Shown here: piece by piece, positions 1-6,081 of the stretch | Layout of the letters: each line of letters opens with the position of its first letter | Position numbering within the stretch: position 1 is the stretch's first letter | Source of the DNA: Chloroflexota bacterium | Lineage (GTDB): Bacteria > Chloroflexota > Dehalococcoidia > Plut-88900 | Assembly: GCA_022566235.1 (NCBI GenBank) | Contig: JADFJI010000109.1 | Location: 1-7,234, forward strand | Direction: 5' to 3' | DNA: 7,234 nt | Notes under the pieces: model-generated | The model's database searches: none | Seen by the model: the letters and a program-made list of their open reading frames with translations, nothing else | Told to the model about the DNA's origin: nothing | Program-made: the position numbers and the translations under genes

Positions 1-103
1 AGCAGAGGTTGGAGATGAAGACGCCGGCGTCTTTGATGACCTGCACCAGGGTTGCGCCCTCCGGCGCCTCGATCTCGCGGCCGTCCAGGGTGAGCTTGGC
101 CAC
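1..103 (-). CDS. nuoG: NADH-quinone oxidoreductase subunit G-like protein, N-terminal fragment
   Basis: Partial gene cut by the left window edge; only 34 codons are visible. The reading from GTG at 103 starts VAKLTLDGREIEAPEG and continues to a cysteine at residue 34. This is the typical beta-grasp start of a plant-type 2Fe-2S ferredoxin domain, and C34 would be the first cluster cysteine. In NuoG this domain opens the large iron-sulfur subunit of the complex I N-module, which passes electrons from NuoF towards NuoI. The start lies 4 nt after the nuoI stop, so it is probably the next operon gene; no strong Shine-Dalgarno sequence is seen. Formate dehydrogenase alpha or hydrogenase large iron-sulfur proteins begin the same way, so the NuoG call rests mainly on context. 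Confidence 0.75.
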   Translation of the reverse strand, partial: MAKLTLDGREIEAPEGATLVQVIKDAGVFISNLC

Positions 104-107
104 GGCG

Positions 108-623
108 CTATCTGGTGCGGTCGCGTTCCACCGGCAGGCCGATGTGCAGCGGCTTCTCGTCCGGCTGCGGCGCCTGCTTGCCGTTGGGGTAGGTGAAGTC
201 GTGGCCGTGCAGGTGCTCCTGCGCCATCTCGGTCAGCTTGTGCTTATCGCGGTAGAGGCTCTCGAAGTCGTAGGTGGCGTCGTCGAGGGGGCCGCCGGCC
301 TGGATCGCCTCGTAGGGGCAGGCCTCGACGCAGAGGCCGCAGAACATACACCGCCCGGTGTCGATGTCGAAGATGTCGATGGCGTAGTCCATGCCCTGCT
401 TGGGGTCGCCCTCCGGGTGGGTCACTATGTTGATGGTGCCCAGGGGGCAGTACTTGGCGCAGGATGCGCAGCCGGTACATCGATCCTCGTACCAGGTGAA
501 CTCGTAGCCCCGAAAACGGGAGCCCCGGGGCACTACCTCTTCGGGATACTGGACGGTAAAGGGCTTCCTGAAGAGGTGCTTGAAGGTGACAATCATGCCT
601 TTTGCGATTCCAAGTCCGTACAT
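108..623 (-). CDS. nuoI: NADH-quinone oxidoreductase subunit I (two 4Fe-4S clusters)
   Basis: Complete 171-residue NuoI. It carries clusters N6a and N6b, which bring electrons from NuoG to NuoB in the cytoplasmic arm of complex I. Two CxxCxxCxxxCP motifs are present: C49, C52, C55, C59 (starting CTGCASC) and C92, C95, C98, C102 (starting CMFCGLC). The N-terminus (MYGLGIAKGM, then FRKPFTVQYPEE) is the normal family start that docks on the membrane arm. The C-terminal tail, rich in charge and proline, is of ordinary length. The ATG overlaps the nuoH stop by one base (TAATG), and a clear GGAGGT lies 8 nt upstream, so the start is well supported and translation is probably coupled to nuoH. Confidence 0.96.
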   Translation of the reverse strand: MYGLGIAKGMIVTFKHLFRKPFTVQYPEEVVPRGSRFRGYEFTWYEDRCTGCASCAKYCPLGTINIVTHPEGDPKQGMDYAIDIFDIDTGRCMFCGLCVEACPYEAIQAGGPLDDATYDFESLYRDKHKLTEMAQEHLHGHDFTYPNGKQAPQPDEKPLHIGLPVERDRTR

Positions 624-1831
624 TACTCAGTACCTCCACCCACGGGCCGGTTTATGGCCGCCAGTCTCTCGGGCCCCGAGGGCACTACCTGTCGGGTCTG
701 GCCCTGGAAGTTTAATCCCCGATGCATGATGGCTACAAGCCCAGCGCCTATGACTATGTTCACCGGTATCAGCCACTCCGGGAGTCCATTTTCCCACACT
801 ACCACCTCCACTGCGGTTATCGCTACGTTGAGGAAGGAGAGGGGGAGGAGGAATTTCCACGCCAGGGCCATGACCTGGTCGATCCTGAGCCTGGGAAGGG
901 TGGCCCGGGTCCAGACGAATATCCCGAATATGAAGAATACCTTTACGAAGAGCCACAGATACCCTGGAAGGCCGGGCCCTTCCCAGCCGCTGAGGTAGAG
1001 GGTGGCAATTACGGCGGAATAGCCCATGAGGGCGGCAAACTCCGCCAACTGGAACATGCCGAACTTCATGCCGCTGTACTCGGTGTGGAAGCCGGCGATG
1101 ATCTCGGAGTCGGCCTCCAGGAGGTCGAAGGGGCTCCGGTTCAGCTCTGCGGAGATGGCTACGAAGAATATGACGAAGCCCAGGGGCTGGAACAGTATGA
1201 GGGGCAAGCTTGATTGATGGGCTACGATTTCGTTCAGGTTCATGGTGCCTGTGATCACCACCACGCCCAAGATGGCTATGAGCAGGGGGATCTCATAGCT
1301 GACCAGCTGGGCCACGGCCCTCATCGCACCGAAGAGTGCATACTTGTTGTTCGAGGACCATCCTGCCATGAAAATTGCAATGGTATCGACGGCCGTGATG
1401 GCGACGATGAAAAGGATCCCCACATTGAGATTGGTAAGGAAGGTGTCGCCACCGTAGGGGATGACGGCGAACATCAACAGTATCGGGGTCAGCATGACGA
1501 TGGGGGCGATGTTGAAGACTATCCTATCGACGCCATTGGGAACGATGTCTTCCTTGGTCATGATCTTGATGGCATCGGCCACGGGCTGGAGTATGCCGAA
1601 GGGTCCGACCCTGTTGGGGCCCAGGCGGTTTTGAAACCTGCCCAGCAGCCTTCGCTCCATGTAGATCATGGCCATGACACCAACGATGGGCAGGTTTACT
1701 ATCACCAGCATGCTGAGGAGGCCGAGGACCAGATAGATGACCCAGCCCTCGATGGAGTCGGGCAGGGCGGACTCGAGCCAGCCCCGAAAGGCCTCGCCCA
1801 GCTTGGGCCACAGTTCGTAGAACCAGTCCAT
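623..1831 (-). CDS. nuoH: NADH-quinone oxidoreductase subunit H, membrane subunit at the quinone site
   Basis: Complete 402-residue NuoH (ND1), the membrane subunit that forms the quinone chamber with NuoB and NuoD and starts the proton path. Family blocks seen: MERRLLGRFQNRLGPNRVGP (58-77) with the following LQPVADAIK and KEDI; AELNRSPFDLLEADSE (228-243) with AGFHTEYSG (246-254), the acidic loop facing quinone; and TRATLPRLRIDQVM (308-321) before the last canonical helix. Hydrophobic helices are visible at about 30-55, 105-124, 138-158, 178-198, 212-230, 262-282, 290-307 and 322-345. An extra helix at about 353-370 and a polar tail follow. The protein is longer than the roughly 325-350 residues usual in the family, with additions at both ends. 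ATG overlaps the nuoD stop (TAATG), with GAGGT about 9 nt upstream. Confidence 0.97.
   Translation of the reverse strand: MDWFYELWPKLGEAFRGWLESALPDSIEGWVIYLVLGLLSMLVIVNLPIVGVMAMIYMERRLLGRFQNRLGPNRVGPFGILQPVADAIKIMTKEDIVPNGVDRIVFNIAPIVMLTPILLMFAVIPYGGDTFLTNLNVGILFIVAITAVDTIAIFMAGWSSNNKYALFGAMRAVAQLVSYEIPLLIAILGVVVITGTMNLNEIVAHQSSLPLILFQPLGFVIFFVAISAELNRSPFDLLEADSEIIAGFHTEYSGMKFGMFQLAEFAALMGYSAVIATLYLSGWEGPGLPGYLWLFVKVFFIFGIFVWTRATLPRLRIDQVMALAWKFLLPLSFLNVAITAVEVVVWENGLPEWLIPVNIVIGAGLVAIMHRGLNFQGQTRQVVPSGPERLAAINRPVGGGTE
632..637 (-). promoter_or_regulatory. Ribosome binding site of nuoI
   Basis: GGAGGT on the minus strand, 8 nt before the nuoI ATG and inside the 3' end of nuoH. It is the best Shine-Dalgarno match inside the nuo operon and fixes the nuoI start. 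Confidence 0.75.
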
Positions 1832-2934
1832 TAGCGGTCGACCTCGCCCATGTTTATATCGAAGCTGCCGAATATGACTACGAGGTCTGCCAGCTTCCAG
1901 CCTATGATCAGGTCTCTGAGGACGGTGAGATTAATAAAGGAGGGGGCCCTGATCTTGCACCGGTAGGGTGCAATGGAGTTATCGCTGACCAGGTAGAAGC
2001 CCAGCTCACCCTTGGGGGCCTCTACGTGGGCGTAGGCCTCGCCGACGGGTGGATGGATGAGGGCCGGGGCCAGGGCCCTGAAAGGCCCCGAGGGTATCTG
2101 CTCCATGGCCTGCTTCACGATGAGCACGCTCTCCCGCATCTCTTCCAGCCTGACCAGGAACCGGTCGTAGGTGTCGCCGGTGGACCCGACGGGGATATCG
2201 AAATCGAACCGGTCATACACCTCATAAGGGTCTGATTTACGGAGGTCCCAGGGGACGCCGCTGGCCCGGAGCATGGGGCCGGTGACGGAGGCGTTGATCG
2301 CTTTTTCGGCGGTCAGGATGGCGATGTCCTTGGTCCGGGAAATGAGGATCTCGTTCTCCCTGAGCAGGGCCTCGTACTCGTCGATATAGCCGGGCATCTC
2401 GTTAATGAATTTCACGAGGGCGGGCATGAACTCCTCGGGCAGGTCGCCGCTCACGCCGCCGATACGCATGTAGCTGAATGTGATACGTGCGCCACAGACC
2501 AGCTCGAAGAGGTCCAGTATCTTCTCCCGTTCCCGGAACATGTACATGAGGGGGGTGGCCAGAGCGCCGAGGTCATTGATGAAGAACCCCAGGCCCATGC
2601 AATGGCTGGCGATACGCATAAGCTCGGCCATGATGACCCGGATGTACATGGCCCGCTCAGGAGGCTGGATGCCGGCCAGTTTCTCGGCGGCCAGGACGTA
2701 GGCCAGGTTGTTGGACATGGAGGCCAGGTAGTCCAGCCTGTCGGTGAGGGTTATGACCTGGGTGTAGGTGCGCTCCTCCGCCAGTTTCTCGGAGCCGCGG
2801 TGCAGATAGCCGAATATGGGCTCAAGCTCCGTCACCACCTCGCCGTCGAAGGTGACCCTCATGCGGAAGACCCCATGGGTGCTGGGGTGCTGGGGCCCGA
2901 TGTTCACCATCACCTCTTCGGTTTTAAGGGTCAA
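1831..2934 (-). CDS. nuoD: NADH-quinone oxidoreductase subunit D (49 kDa subunit)
   Basis: Complete NuoD, related to the large subunit of NiFe hydrogenases. It forms the quinone pocket beside cluster N2 of NuoB. The N-terminal block [16 protein letters not shown] carries the quinone-loop histidine, [16 protein letters not shown] follows, and the [10 protein letters not shown] block contains the conserved quinone-site tyrosine. The C-terminus DINMGEVDR is the standard family end, so the protein is full length. The start is ambiguous. TTG at 2934 (367 aa) is chosen because GGAG (2943-2946) lies exactly 8 nt upstream. TTG at 2961 (376 aa) keeps the frame open but has only a poor G-rich match and touches the repeat-filled spacer. 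The first ATG in frame lies just before NIGPQHP. The stop overlaps the nuoH start. This is the only gene of the operon set off from its upstream neighbour by a long gap. Confidence 0.96.
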   Translation of the reverse strand: MTLKTEEVMVNIGPQHPSTHGVFRMRVTFDGEVVTELEPIFGYLHRGSEKLAEERTYTQVITLTDRLDYLASMSNNLAYVLAAEKLAGIQPPERAMYIRVIMAELMRIASHCMGLGFFINDLGALATPLMYMFREREKILDLFELVCGARITFSYMRIGGVSGDLPEEFMPALVKFINEMPGYIDEYEALLRENEILISRTKDIAILTAEKAINASVTGPMLRASGVPWDLRKSDPYEVYDRFDFDIPVGSTGDTYDRFLVRLEEMRESVLIVKQAMEQIPSGPFRALAPALIHPPVGEAYAHVEAPKGELGFYLVSDNSIAPYRCKIRAPSFINLTVLRDLIIGWKLADLVVIFGSFDINMGEVDR

Positions 2935-2942
2935 TTTGGCAT

Positions 2943-2946
2943 CTCC
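2943..2946 (-). promoter_or_regulatory. Ribosome binding site deciding the nuoD start
   Basis: GGAG on the minus strand, 8 nt before TTG 2934. It argues for the shorter of two TTG starts of nuoD. Confidence 0.5.
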
Positions 2947-2977
2947 GTTAGTTTTTACCAAACCCTCACCCCCTGTT

Positions 2978-3008
2978 TCCCCCTCTCCCTTACTAATGGA
3001 GAGGGGGA
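2978..3008. repeat. Inverted repeat, 11-bp perfect arms
   Basis: Arm TCCCCCTCTCC (2978-2988) pairs perfectly with GGAGAGGGGGA (2998-3008) across a 9-nt loop. It lies at the left edge of the dispersed repeat. The right arm overlaps the part shared with the copy at 6882, but that second copy lacks the C-rich partner arm. Confidence 0.85.
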
Positions 3009-3075
3009 GAAAATAATTCTGGTCCCGACGGGTCGGGACAGGCCCCCGCCATCCTTCCAGTACTGGAAGGATGGC
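3001..3075 (+). repeat. Dispersed structured repeat, copy A
   Basis: Positions 3001-3054 match 6882-6937 on the same strand. The only differences are two 1-nt gaps and a 2-nt change in a hairpin loop. The shared part runs from a GAGGGGGAG tract through AATAATTCTG and a hairpin with arms GTCCCGAC (3022-3029) and GTCGGGAC (3032-3039), to CAGGCCCCC and GCCATCC. After the shared part each copy continues into its own inverted repeat starting with CATCC and closing with GGATG; here that is the 28-bp palindrome. The element sits inside the nuo operon between nuoC and nuoD. Function is unknown; a REP/MITE-like element is the simplest reading. Confidence 0.85.
3048..3075. repeat. Perfect 28-bp palindrome
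   Basis: GCCATCCTTCCAGT (3048-3061) is followed directly by its exact reverse complement (3062-3075). As RNA it would form a strong stem of about 12 bp with a tiny loop. It forms the right end of repeat copy A, about 30 nt after the nuoC stop in the direction of transcription. Confidence 0.9.
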
Positions 3076-3105
3076 ACAATGTAAGAAGGGCCGTATGCCA
3101 TTGAT

Positions 3106-3552
3106 TTAGGCACCGGTGAAGTCCTTGCGGTGGGGGTGGCCCTGAAAGGTATCCCACAGGAAGATTCGCTTCAGGTAGGGATGCCCCGTGAAACGTATGC
3201 CCATCAGGTCGTAGACCTCTCTCTCCTGGAGGGTTGCACCCTGCCATATGCCGGTGAGGGAGGGGACGTGAGGGTCCTCTCTACCGTAGGCCCTGGTCTT
3301 GAGGACGATGCTATGGTTGTGTTCGAAGGAGACCAGGTGGTAGACCAACTCGAAATAGTCGATGTAGTCTACGCCGGTCACGCTGGACAGGAAGTGCAGA
3401 GCAAGGGCCGGAGTGTCGTGGCAATAGCGGGCCACGTCGGCCAGGTAATCGGACTTGAGCAGAATATAGTCACCCTGGGCGTCTTGAACGGCGTCCGGAA
3501 ACTGCTGTTGTATCTGCTTGGAAAGCTTCTCGACATCCAGTTGTGTTGTCAC
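3106..3552 (-). CDS. nuoC: NADH-quinone oxidoreductase subunit C (30 kDa subunit)
   Basis: Complete standalone NuoC of 148 residues, a structural subunit of the complex I cytoplasmic arm that packs against NuoD. The C-terminal signature is intact: W103 with QGATLQEREVYDLMGIRF (104-121), then GHPYLKRI (123-130) and GHPHRKDF (138-145). The domain before it (FELVYHLVSFEHN, about 67-79) is the usual alpha/beta fold. It is at the short end for the family and is not fused to NuoD. It starts with GTG, 6 nt after the nuoB stop, with only a weak purine-rich AAGAAGAG upstream, which suggests translational coupling to nuoB. Confidence 0.95.
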   Translation of the reverse strand: MTTQLDVEKLSKQIQQQFPDAVQDAQGDYILLKSDYLADVARYCHDTPALALHFLSSVTGVDYIDYFELVYHLVSFEHNHSIVLKTRAYGREDPHVPSLTGIWQGATLQEREVYDLMGIRFTGHPYLKRIFLWDTFQGHPHRKDFTGA

Positions 3553-3558
3553 CGGGTG

Positions 3559-4173
3559 CTAGCTCTTCTTCTTGGCTATGCTGTATTTCTTGATCTTTTC
3601 CTGGAGCTGCATCAGCCCGTATAGAAGGGCGTCGGGCCGAGGGGGACAGCCGGGGATGTAGACATCCACGGGAATGATGCGGTTGATACCCGGGACAACG
3701 CTGTAGACCTCGTAGTAGGGGCCGCCGCTGGTGGCGCATACGCCCATGGAGATGACCCACTTGGGCTCCGCCATCTGCTCATAGATCCTGCTGATGGAGG
3801 GGGCCATCTTCCAGGTGACGGTGCCGGCTACGATCATCAGGTCGGCCTGGCGGGGGGAGGCCCGAAAGGCCTCCATGCCGAAGCGAGCGATGTCGAAGCG
3901 GGACATGGCGGTCCCGATCATCTCGAAGGCGCAGCAGGCCAGGCCAAAGGTCAGGGGCCAGACGGCGTTACGGCGTCCCCAGTTCAAAATGGTGTCGACA
4001 GTGGTGACGAGGATGCTTCGCTTCAGGTCGTCGGGGACCTCGATTATCGGATCGGGGATGCGCACCGTAGACCTGTCTTTCAGGGCCTGGATCTCCTCGC
4101 CTTCCTCCCTGTCAAGGGCCTGTATGTCTACTGGGGTGCTAAGGACTTGGATAGTTGGCTTCTTATCATCCAT
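3559..4173 (-). CDS. nuoB: NADH-quinone oxidoreductase subunit B, cluster N2 subunit
   Basis: Complete 204-residue NuoB. It binds the terminal 4Fe-4S cluster N2, which reduces quinone. The four ligands are visible: the tandem C80-C81 in [15 protein letters not shown]146 in GVCATSGG and C176 in [10 protein letters not shown]. The quinone-side block [20 protein letters not shown] (92-111) is intact. The first 50 or so residues, up to DDLKRSILV, are acidic and not conserved. They form a longer N-terminal extension than in many short NuoB proteins, though ATG 4173 has GGAG 10 nt upstream (4184-4187) and follows the nuoA stop by 6 nt, so the start is credible. The tail is lysine-rich ([12 protein letters not shown]). 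Confidence 0.97.
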   Translation of the reverse strand: MDDKKPTIQVLSTPVDIQALDREEGEEIQALKDRSTVRIPDPIIEVPDDLKRSILVTTVDTILNWGRRNAVWPLTFGLACCAFEMIGTAMSRFDIARFGMEAFRASPRQADLMIVAGTVTWKMAPSISRIYEQMAEPKWVISMGVCATSGGPYYEVYSVVPGINRIIPVDVYIPGCPPRPDALLYGLMQLQEKIKKYSIAKKKS

Positions 4174-4179
4174 CAGGGG

Positions 4180-4551
4180 TTAGCTCCATTCCAGGGCCTT
4201 CTTGCGCCACGCGTAGGCGTACCCTACCATCAATATCAGTATGAAGATGCCCATCTCGATGAGGCCGAATAGCTTCAGCTTGTCCAGGTACACGGCCCAG
4301 GGGAAGAGGAAGACGACTTCAACATCGAATATCACGAAGAGAAGGGCAAAGTAGTAGTAGCGAAAGTTGAATCTGATCCAGGAGCCGCCGATGGTCCGCA
4401 TACCGGACTCGTAGGTCTCCAACTTCACGGGTGTGGGGTTGTGGGGCTTGACACCAACGAAACTGAGGGCCCAGGGGATGAGGAGCATGGATACGGGGAT
4501 GAGGGTGGCCAGGAGCAGGTATATGCCTATGTAACCGTAGTCAGCGAGCAA
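4180..4551 (-). CDS. nuoA: NADH-quinone oxidoreductase subunit A
   Basis: Complete 123-residue NuoA (ND3), first gene of the operon. It is a three-helix membrane subunit beside NuoH whose first loop takes part in coupling at the quinone site. Helices are seen at about 8-33, 66-88 and 95-115. The conserved loop is YESGMRTIGG (47-56), and the helix-2 block is FNFRYYYFALLFVIFDVEVV (61-80) followed by FLFPWAV, with the conserved acidic pair D76 and E78. The loop has serine at residue 49, where mitochondrial and many bacterial proteins have cysteine; cyanobacterial NdhC also has YESG, so this is a known variant. The start is TTG 4551 with AGGAG 8 nt upstream. Confidence 0.97.
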   Translation of the reverse strand: MLADYGYIGIYLLLATLIPVSMLLIPWALSFVGVKPHNPTPVKLETYESGMRTIGGSWIRFNFRYYYFALLFVIFDVEVVFLFPWAVYLDKLKLFGLIEMGIFILILMVGYAYAWRKKALEWS

Positions 4552-4559
4552 GTTAGGGT

Positions 4560-4564
4560 CTCCT
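4560..4564 (-). promoter_or_regulatory. Ribosome binding site of nuoA
   Basis: AGGAG on the minus strand, 8 nt before TTG 4551. It supports this unusual start codon for the first nuo gene. Confidence 0.75.
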
Positions 4565-4580
4565 GTTTAAGGCTGTCGAA

Positions 4581-4609
4581 AATATAGCATAGGGCCTATG
4601 TGGATGCAA
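4581..4609 (-). promoter_or_regulatory. Probable sigma70 promoter of the nuo operon
   Basis: On the minus strand, a -35 box TTGCAT (4604-4609) is followed after exactly 17 nt by a -10 box TATATT (4581-4586). TGC directly before the -10 box gives an extended -10. Transcription would start near 4574, leaving a leader of about 23 nt that carries the nuoA ribosome binding site. Assignment is by consensus match only. Confidence 0.6.
4588..4600. promoter_or_regulatory. Operator-like palindrome in the nuo promoter spacer
   Basis: CATAGG-G-CCTATG, with 6-bp arms around one central G, fills most of the spacer between the -35 and -10 boxes proposed for nuo. A protein bound there would block RNA polymerase. 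No regulator family is recognised, and a short palindrome can arise by chance. Confidence 0.3.
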
Positions 4610-4681
4610 GTGAAATGTAGCACAATTGATGAGATGTGAGGACATTGTTGATATAGTTGCATTGTTACTATATTGAGAGGG

Positions 4682-4709
4682 TTTGCTAGTTGTTTGACGT
4701 GCTTATGAT
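4682..4709 (+). promoter_or_regulatory. Possible promoter of the HEPN-like gene
   Basis: TATGAT (4704-4709) is a good -10 box, with a weak TTTGCT (4682-4687) 16 nt upstream. It would start transcription near 4716, just before the gene. A second candidate is TTGATA (4648-4653) with TATATT (4669-4674), but its 15-nt spacing is short. The whole divergent region 4552-4735 is AT-rich and contains no other gene. Confidence 0.3.
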
Positions 4710-4735
4710 TTACACGCCTGCATAGTTTCGCTACT

Positions 4736-6043
4736 GTGAAGACGATGAGATACTTGGAAAAATTCACAAACAGACTGATAGAGTATCAAGGATTACTTTC
4801 CCTAGGCCTCGACGATGATGTCCGGGAAAACGGATATTTCGAATGTGTCCAGACAGTTGATGGCATGATCACTCTGGTTGGTCATTTCCCAAAGGCCTTT
4901 CATCAACCCGCGGGTTTGATGTCTTGTTCTATAGCGGCTGCAGACACAAACGGCTGGTATTTACAAACAGAGGGAAAGACATTCTGTACCTCTTCAAATC
5001 TGCGGAGTTCTCGTTTGGGGCCTTCCACGGCTCTAGTAATTAAACCAACTCGTATTAGAGCGACACTATTTCCGGAAATAACAAATGAGTTCTTGAATAC
5101 TCGATTCGCCATTGCCAATTTACTCTTGAGTCAGTCCACAAATACTATTCCTTCCCCCATAGACTTAAGCCACCCCAAATACCGGATCACCATTAACGGA
5201 GTTGAACTTTATAAAGAAAGAGCAGCATCGCTACGCGCTATTCCAGGTATCGAACACACTGCAGACATAGAGATCAAGAGAAAAGATGGGAAAAGACACT
5301 CGCTAGACGAGGCCGTGGAATTGATGGACGAGTTGGTTTATCCATTCCGTCTTTGGTGCGGGAATAAGTTAGATTGGTTATATGGTGAAGGCCTCGACGA
5401 CTTAAACAAGACACCGGTGAAGCGAATTCATAAAGATGGAGTTATCAGTACTTTTTCAAACACCCTACTGGGTTTAGGATGGTACGTGGACCTGGCGTTA
5501 TTGTCCGAGTCTTATTTCAAAGAACCCCATGAACTCGATATTGACAGAATTAAGAATTTTGTTAATTACTTCGTTGATGTATGTGCCCGTGGCCCCTACC
5601 TGGAGACGAAAGCGCTGGCTGCAGCAACATTATTGGATTCATTGAGTGCATTGTATGCAACTGTACAAGACAAAGATAATATTCTCCCGGCAAAGCAGTT
5701 TCAAGAAGCTATCCTCCCAAAGTTACGTGAAGCGATAGATTCTTTGGCATTGAGGAAAGAACTTAAGGCCCAGCTTAAAGGTAATCTTCTAGGTTTATAC
5801 CGGAAAAGCTTCCGGAATAGGCTCAAGTTCCTAATGGGGGAGTTAGACATTAAGATTAGCAACCAGACGAGACAGGTTGTAATCAACACGAGGAATGAGT
5901 TAGTACATCTTGGACAATTTCCAGATAAGGGCCCCGTTGATCCATACACTGCCTACATATACCTGCTCTGGGTGGACTACGCGGCCTTGTGTAAATTACT
6001 AGGCTATGCCGGTTATCTTCCCACCCCTCTTAGCAGAGTCTAG
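4736..6043 (+). CDS. HEPN-like domain protein with Rx4H motif, putative defence protein
   Basis: A 435-codon gene of uncertain family. Near the C-terminus, NTRNELVHLGQF contains R386, N387 and H391. This fits the Rx4-6H motif of HEPN ribonucleases, including the polar residue after the arginine, and is set between helical stretches (about 275-310, 320-372 and 402-424). The first part (about 30-180) looks beta-rich (GYFECVQTVDGMITLVGHFP), followed by a mixed region with SLDEAVELMDELVYPF. This beta-rich N-terminus plus C-terminal HEPN layout recalls ApeA-type anti-phage proteins, but I cannot confirm homology. No signal peptide or membrane segment is seen. The frame opens at 4709; candidate starts are GTG 4736 and ATG 4745, both without a strong ribosome site. 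Base composition is clearly AT-richer than the genes on both sides, suggesting transfer. Confidence 0.6.
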   Translation: MKTMRYLEKFTNRLIEYQGLLSLGLDDDVRENGYFECVQTVDGMITLVGHFPKAFHQPAGLMSCSIAAADTNGWYLQTEGKTFCTSSNLRSSRLGPSTALVIKPTRIRATLFPEITNEFLNTRFAIANLLLSQSTNTIPSPIDLSHPKYRITINGVELYKERAASLRAIPGIEHTADIEIKRKDGKRHSLDEAVELMDELVYPFRLWCGNKLDWLYGEGLDDLNKTPVKRIHKDGVISTFSNTLLGLGWYVDLALLSESYFKEPHELDIDRIKNFVNYFVDVCARGPYLETKALAAATLLDSLSALYATVQDKDNILPAKQFQEAILPKLREAIDSLALRKELKAQLKGNLLGLYRKSFRNRLKFLMGELDIKISNQTRQVVINTRNELVHLGQFPDKGPVDPYTAYIYLLWVDYAALCKLLGYAGYLPTPLSRV

Positions 6044-6064
6044 CTTAGGGGGACCCCCACAAAT

Positions 6065-6070
6065 GGAGGT
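6065..6070 (+). promoter_or_regulatory. Ribosome binding site of the GloC-like gene
   Basis: GGAGGT, 11 nt before ATG 6082. The spacing is slightly long, but the match is full and fixes the start. Confidence 0.65.
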
Positions 6071-6081
6071 ACAGTAGCCAC

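Larger units (their letters stand above)
2935..3105. other. nuoC-nuoD spacer, repeat-filled, no gene
   Basis: This 171-nt gap (144 nt if nuoD starts at 2961) is the only long gap within the nuo operon. From low to high coordinates it holds a C/G-tract hairpin, an 8-bp GTCCCGAC hairpin and a perfect 28-bp palindrome, the last two belonging to a dispersed repeat. No T-tract follows a hairpin on the minus strand in the way an intrinsic terminator needs. Transcription from nuoC to nuoD is therefore likely to continue, with the structures perhaps affecting processing or message stability. Confidence 0.7.

Noticed and set aside
9..998. Long plus-strand open frame of 329 codons over nuoI and nuoH
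   Set aside because: It is the antisense shadow of two certain genes. Its translation is low-complexity, valine/alanine-rich and without domain signatures.
1214..1834. Plus-strand open frame of 206 codons, very rich in D, G and H
   Set aside because: Exactly antisense to nuoH; the Asp/Gly/His-rich translation is what complementing hydrophobic codons produces.
4567..4767. Minus-strand frame of 66 codons upstream of nuoA
   Set aside because: It overlaps the proposed nuo promoter and the start of the HEPN-like gene, lacks a ribosome site and has no recognisable features.
6044..6060. GGGGG-A-CCCCC after the HEPN-like gene as a terminator
   Set aside because: The arms are only 5 bp with a 1-nt centre and no T-tract follows, so it is not convincing as a terminator.
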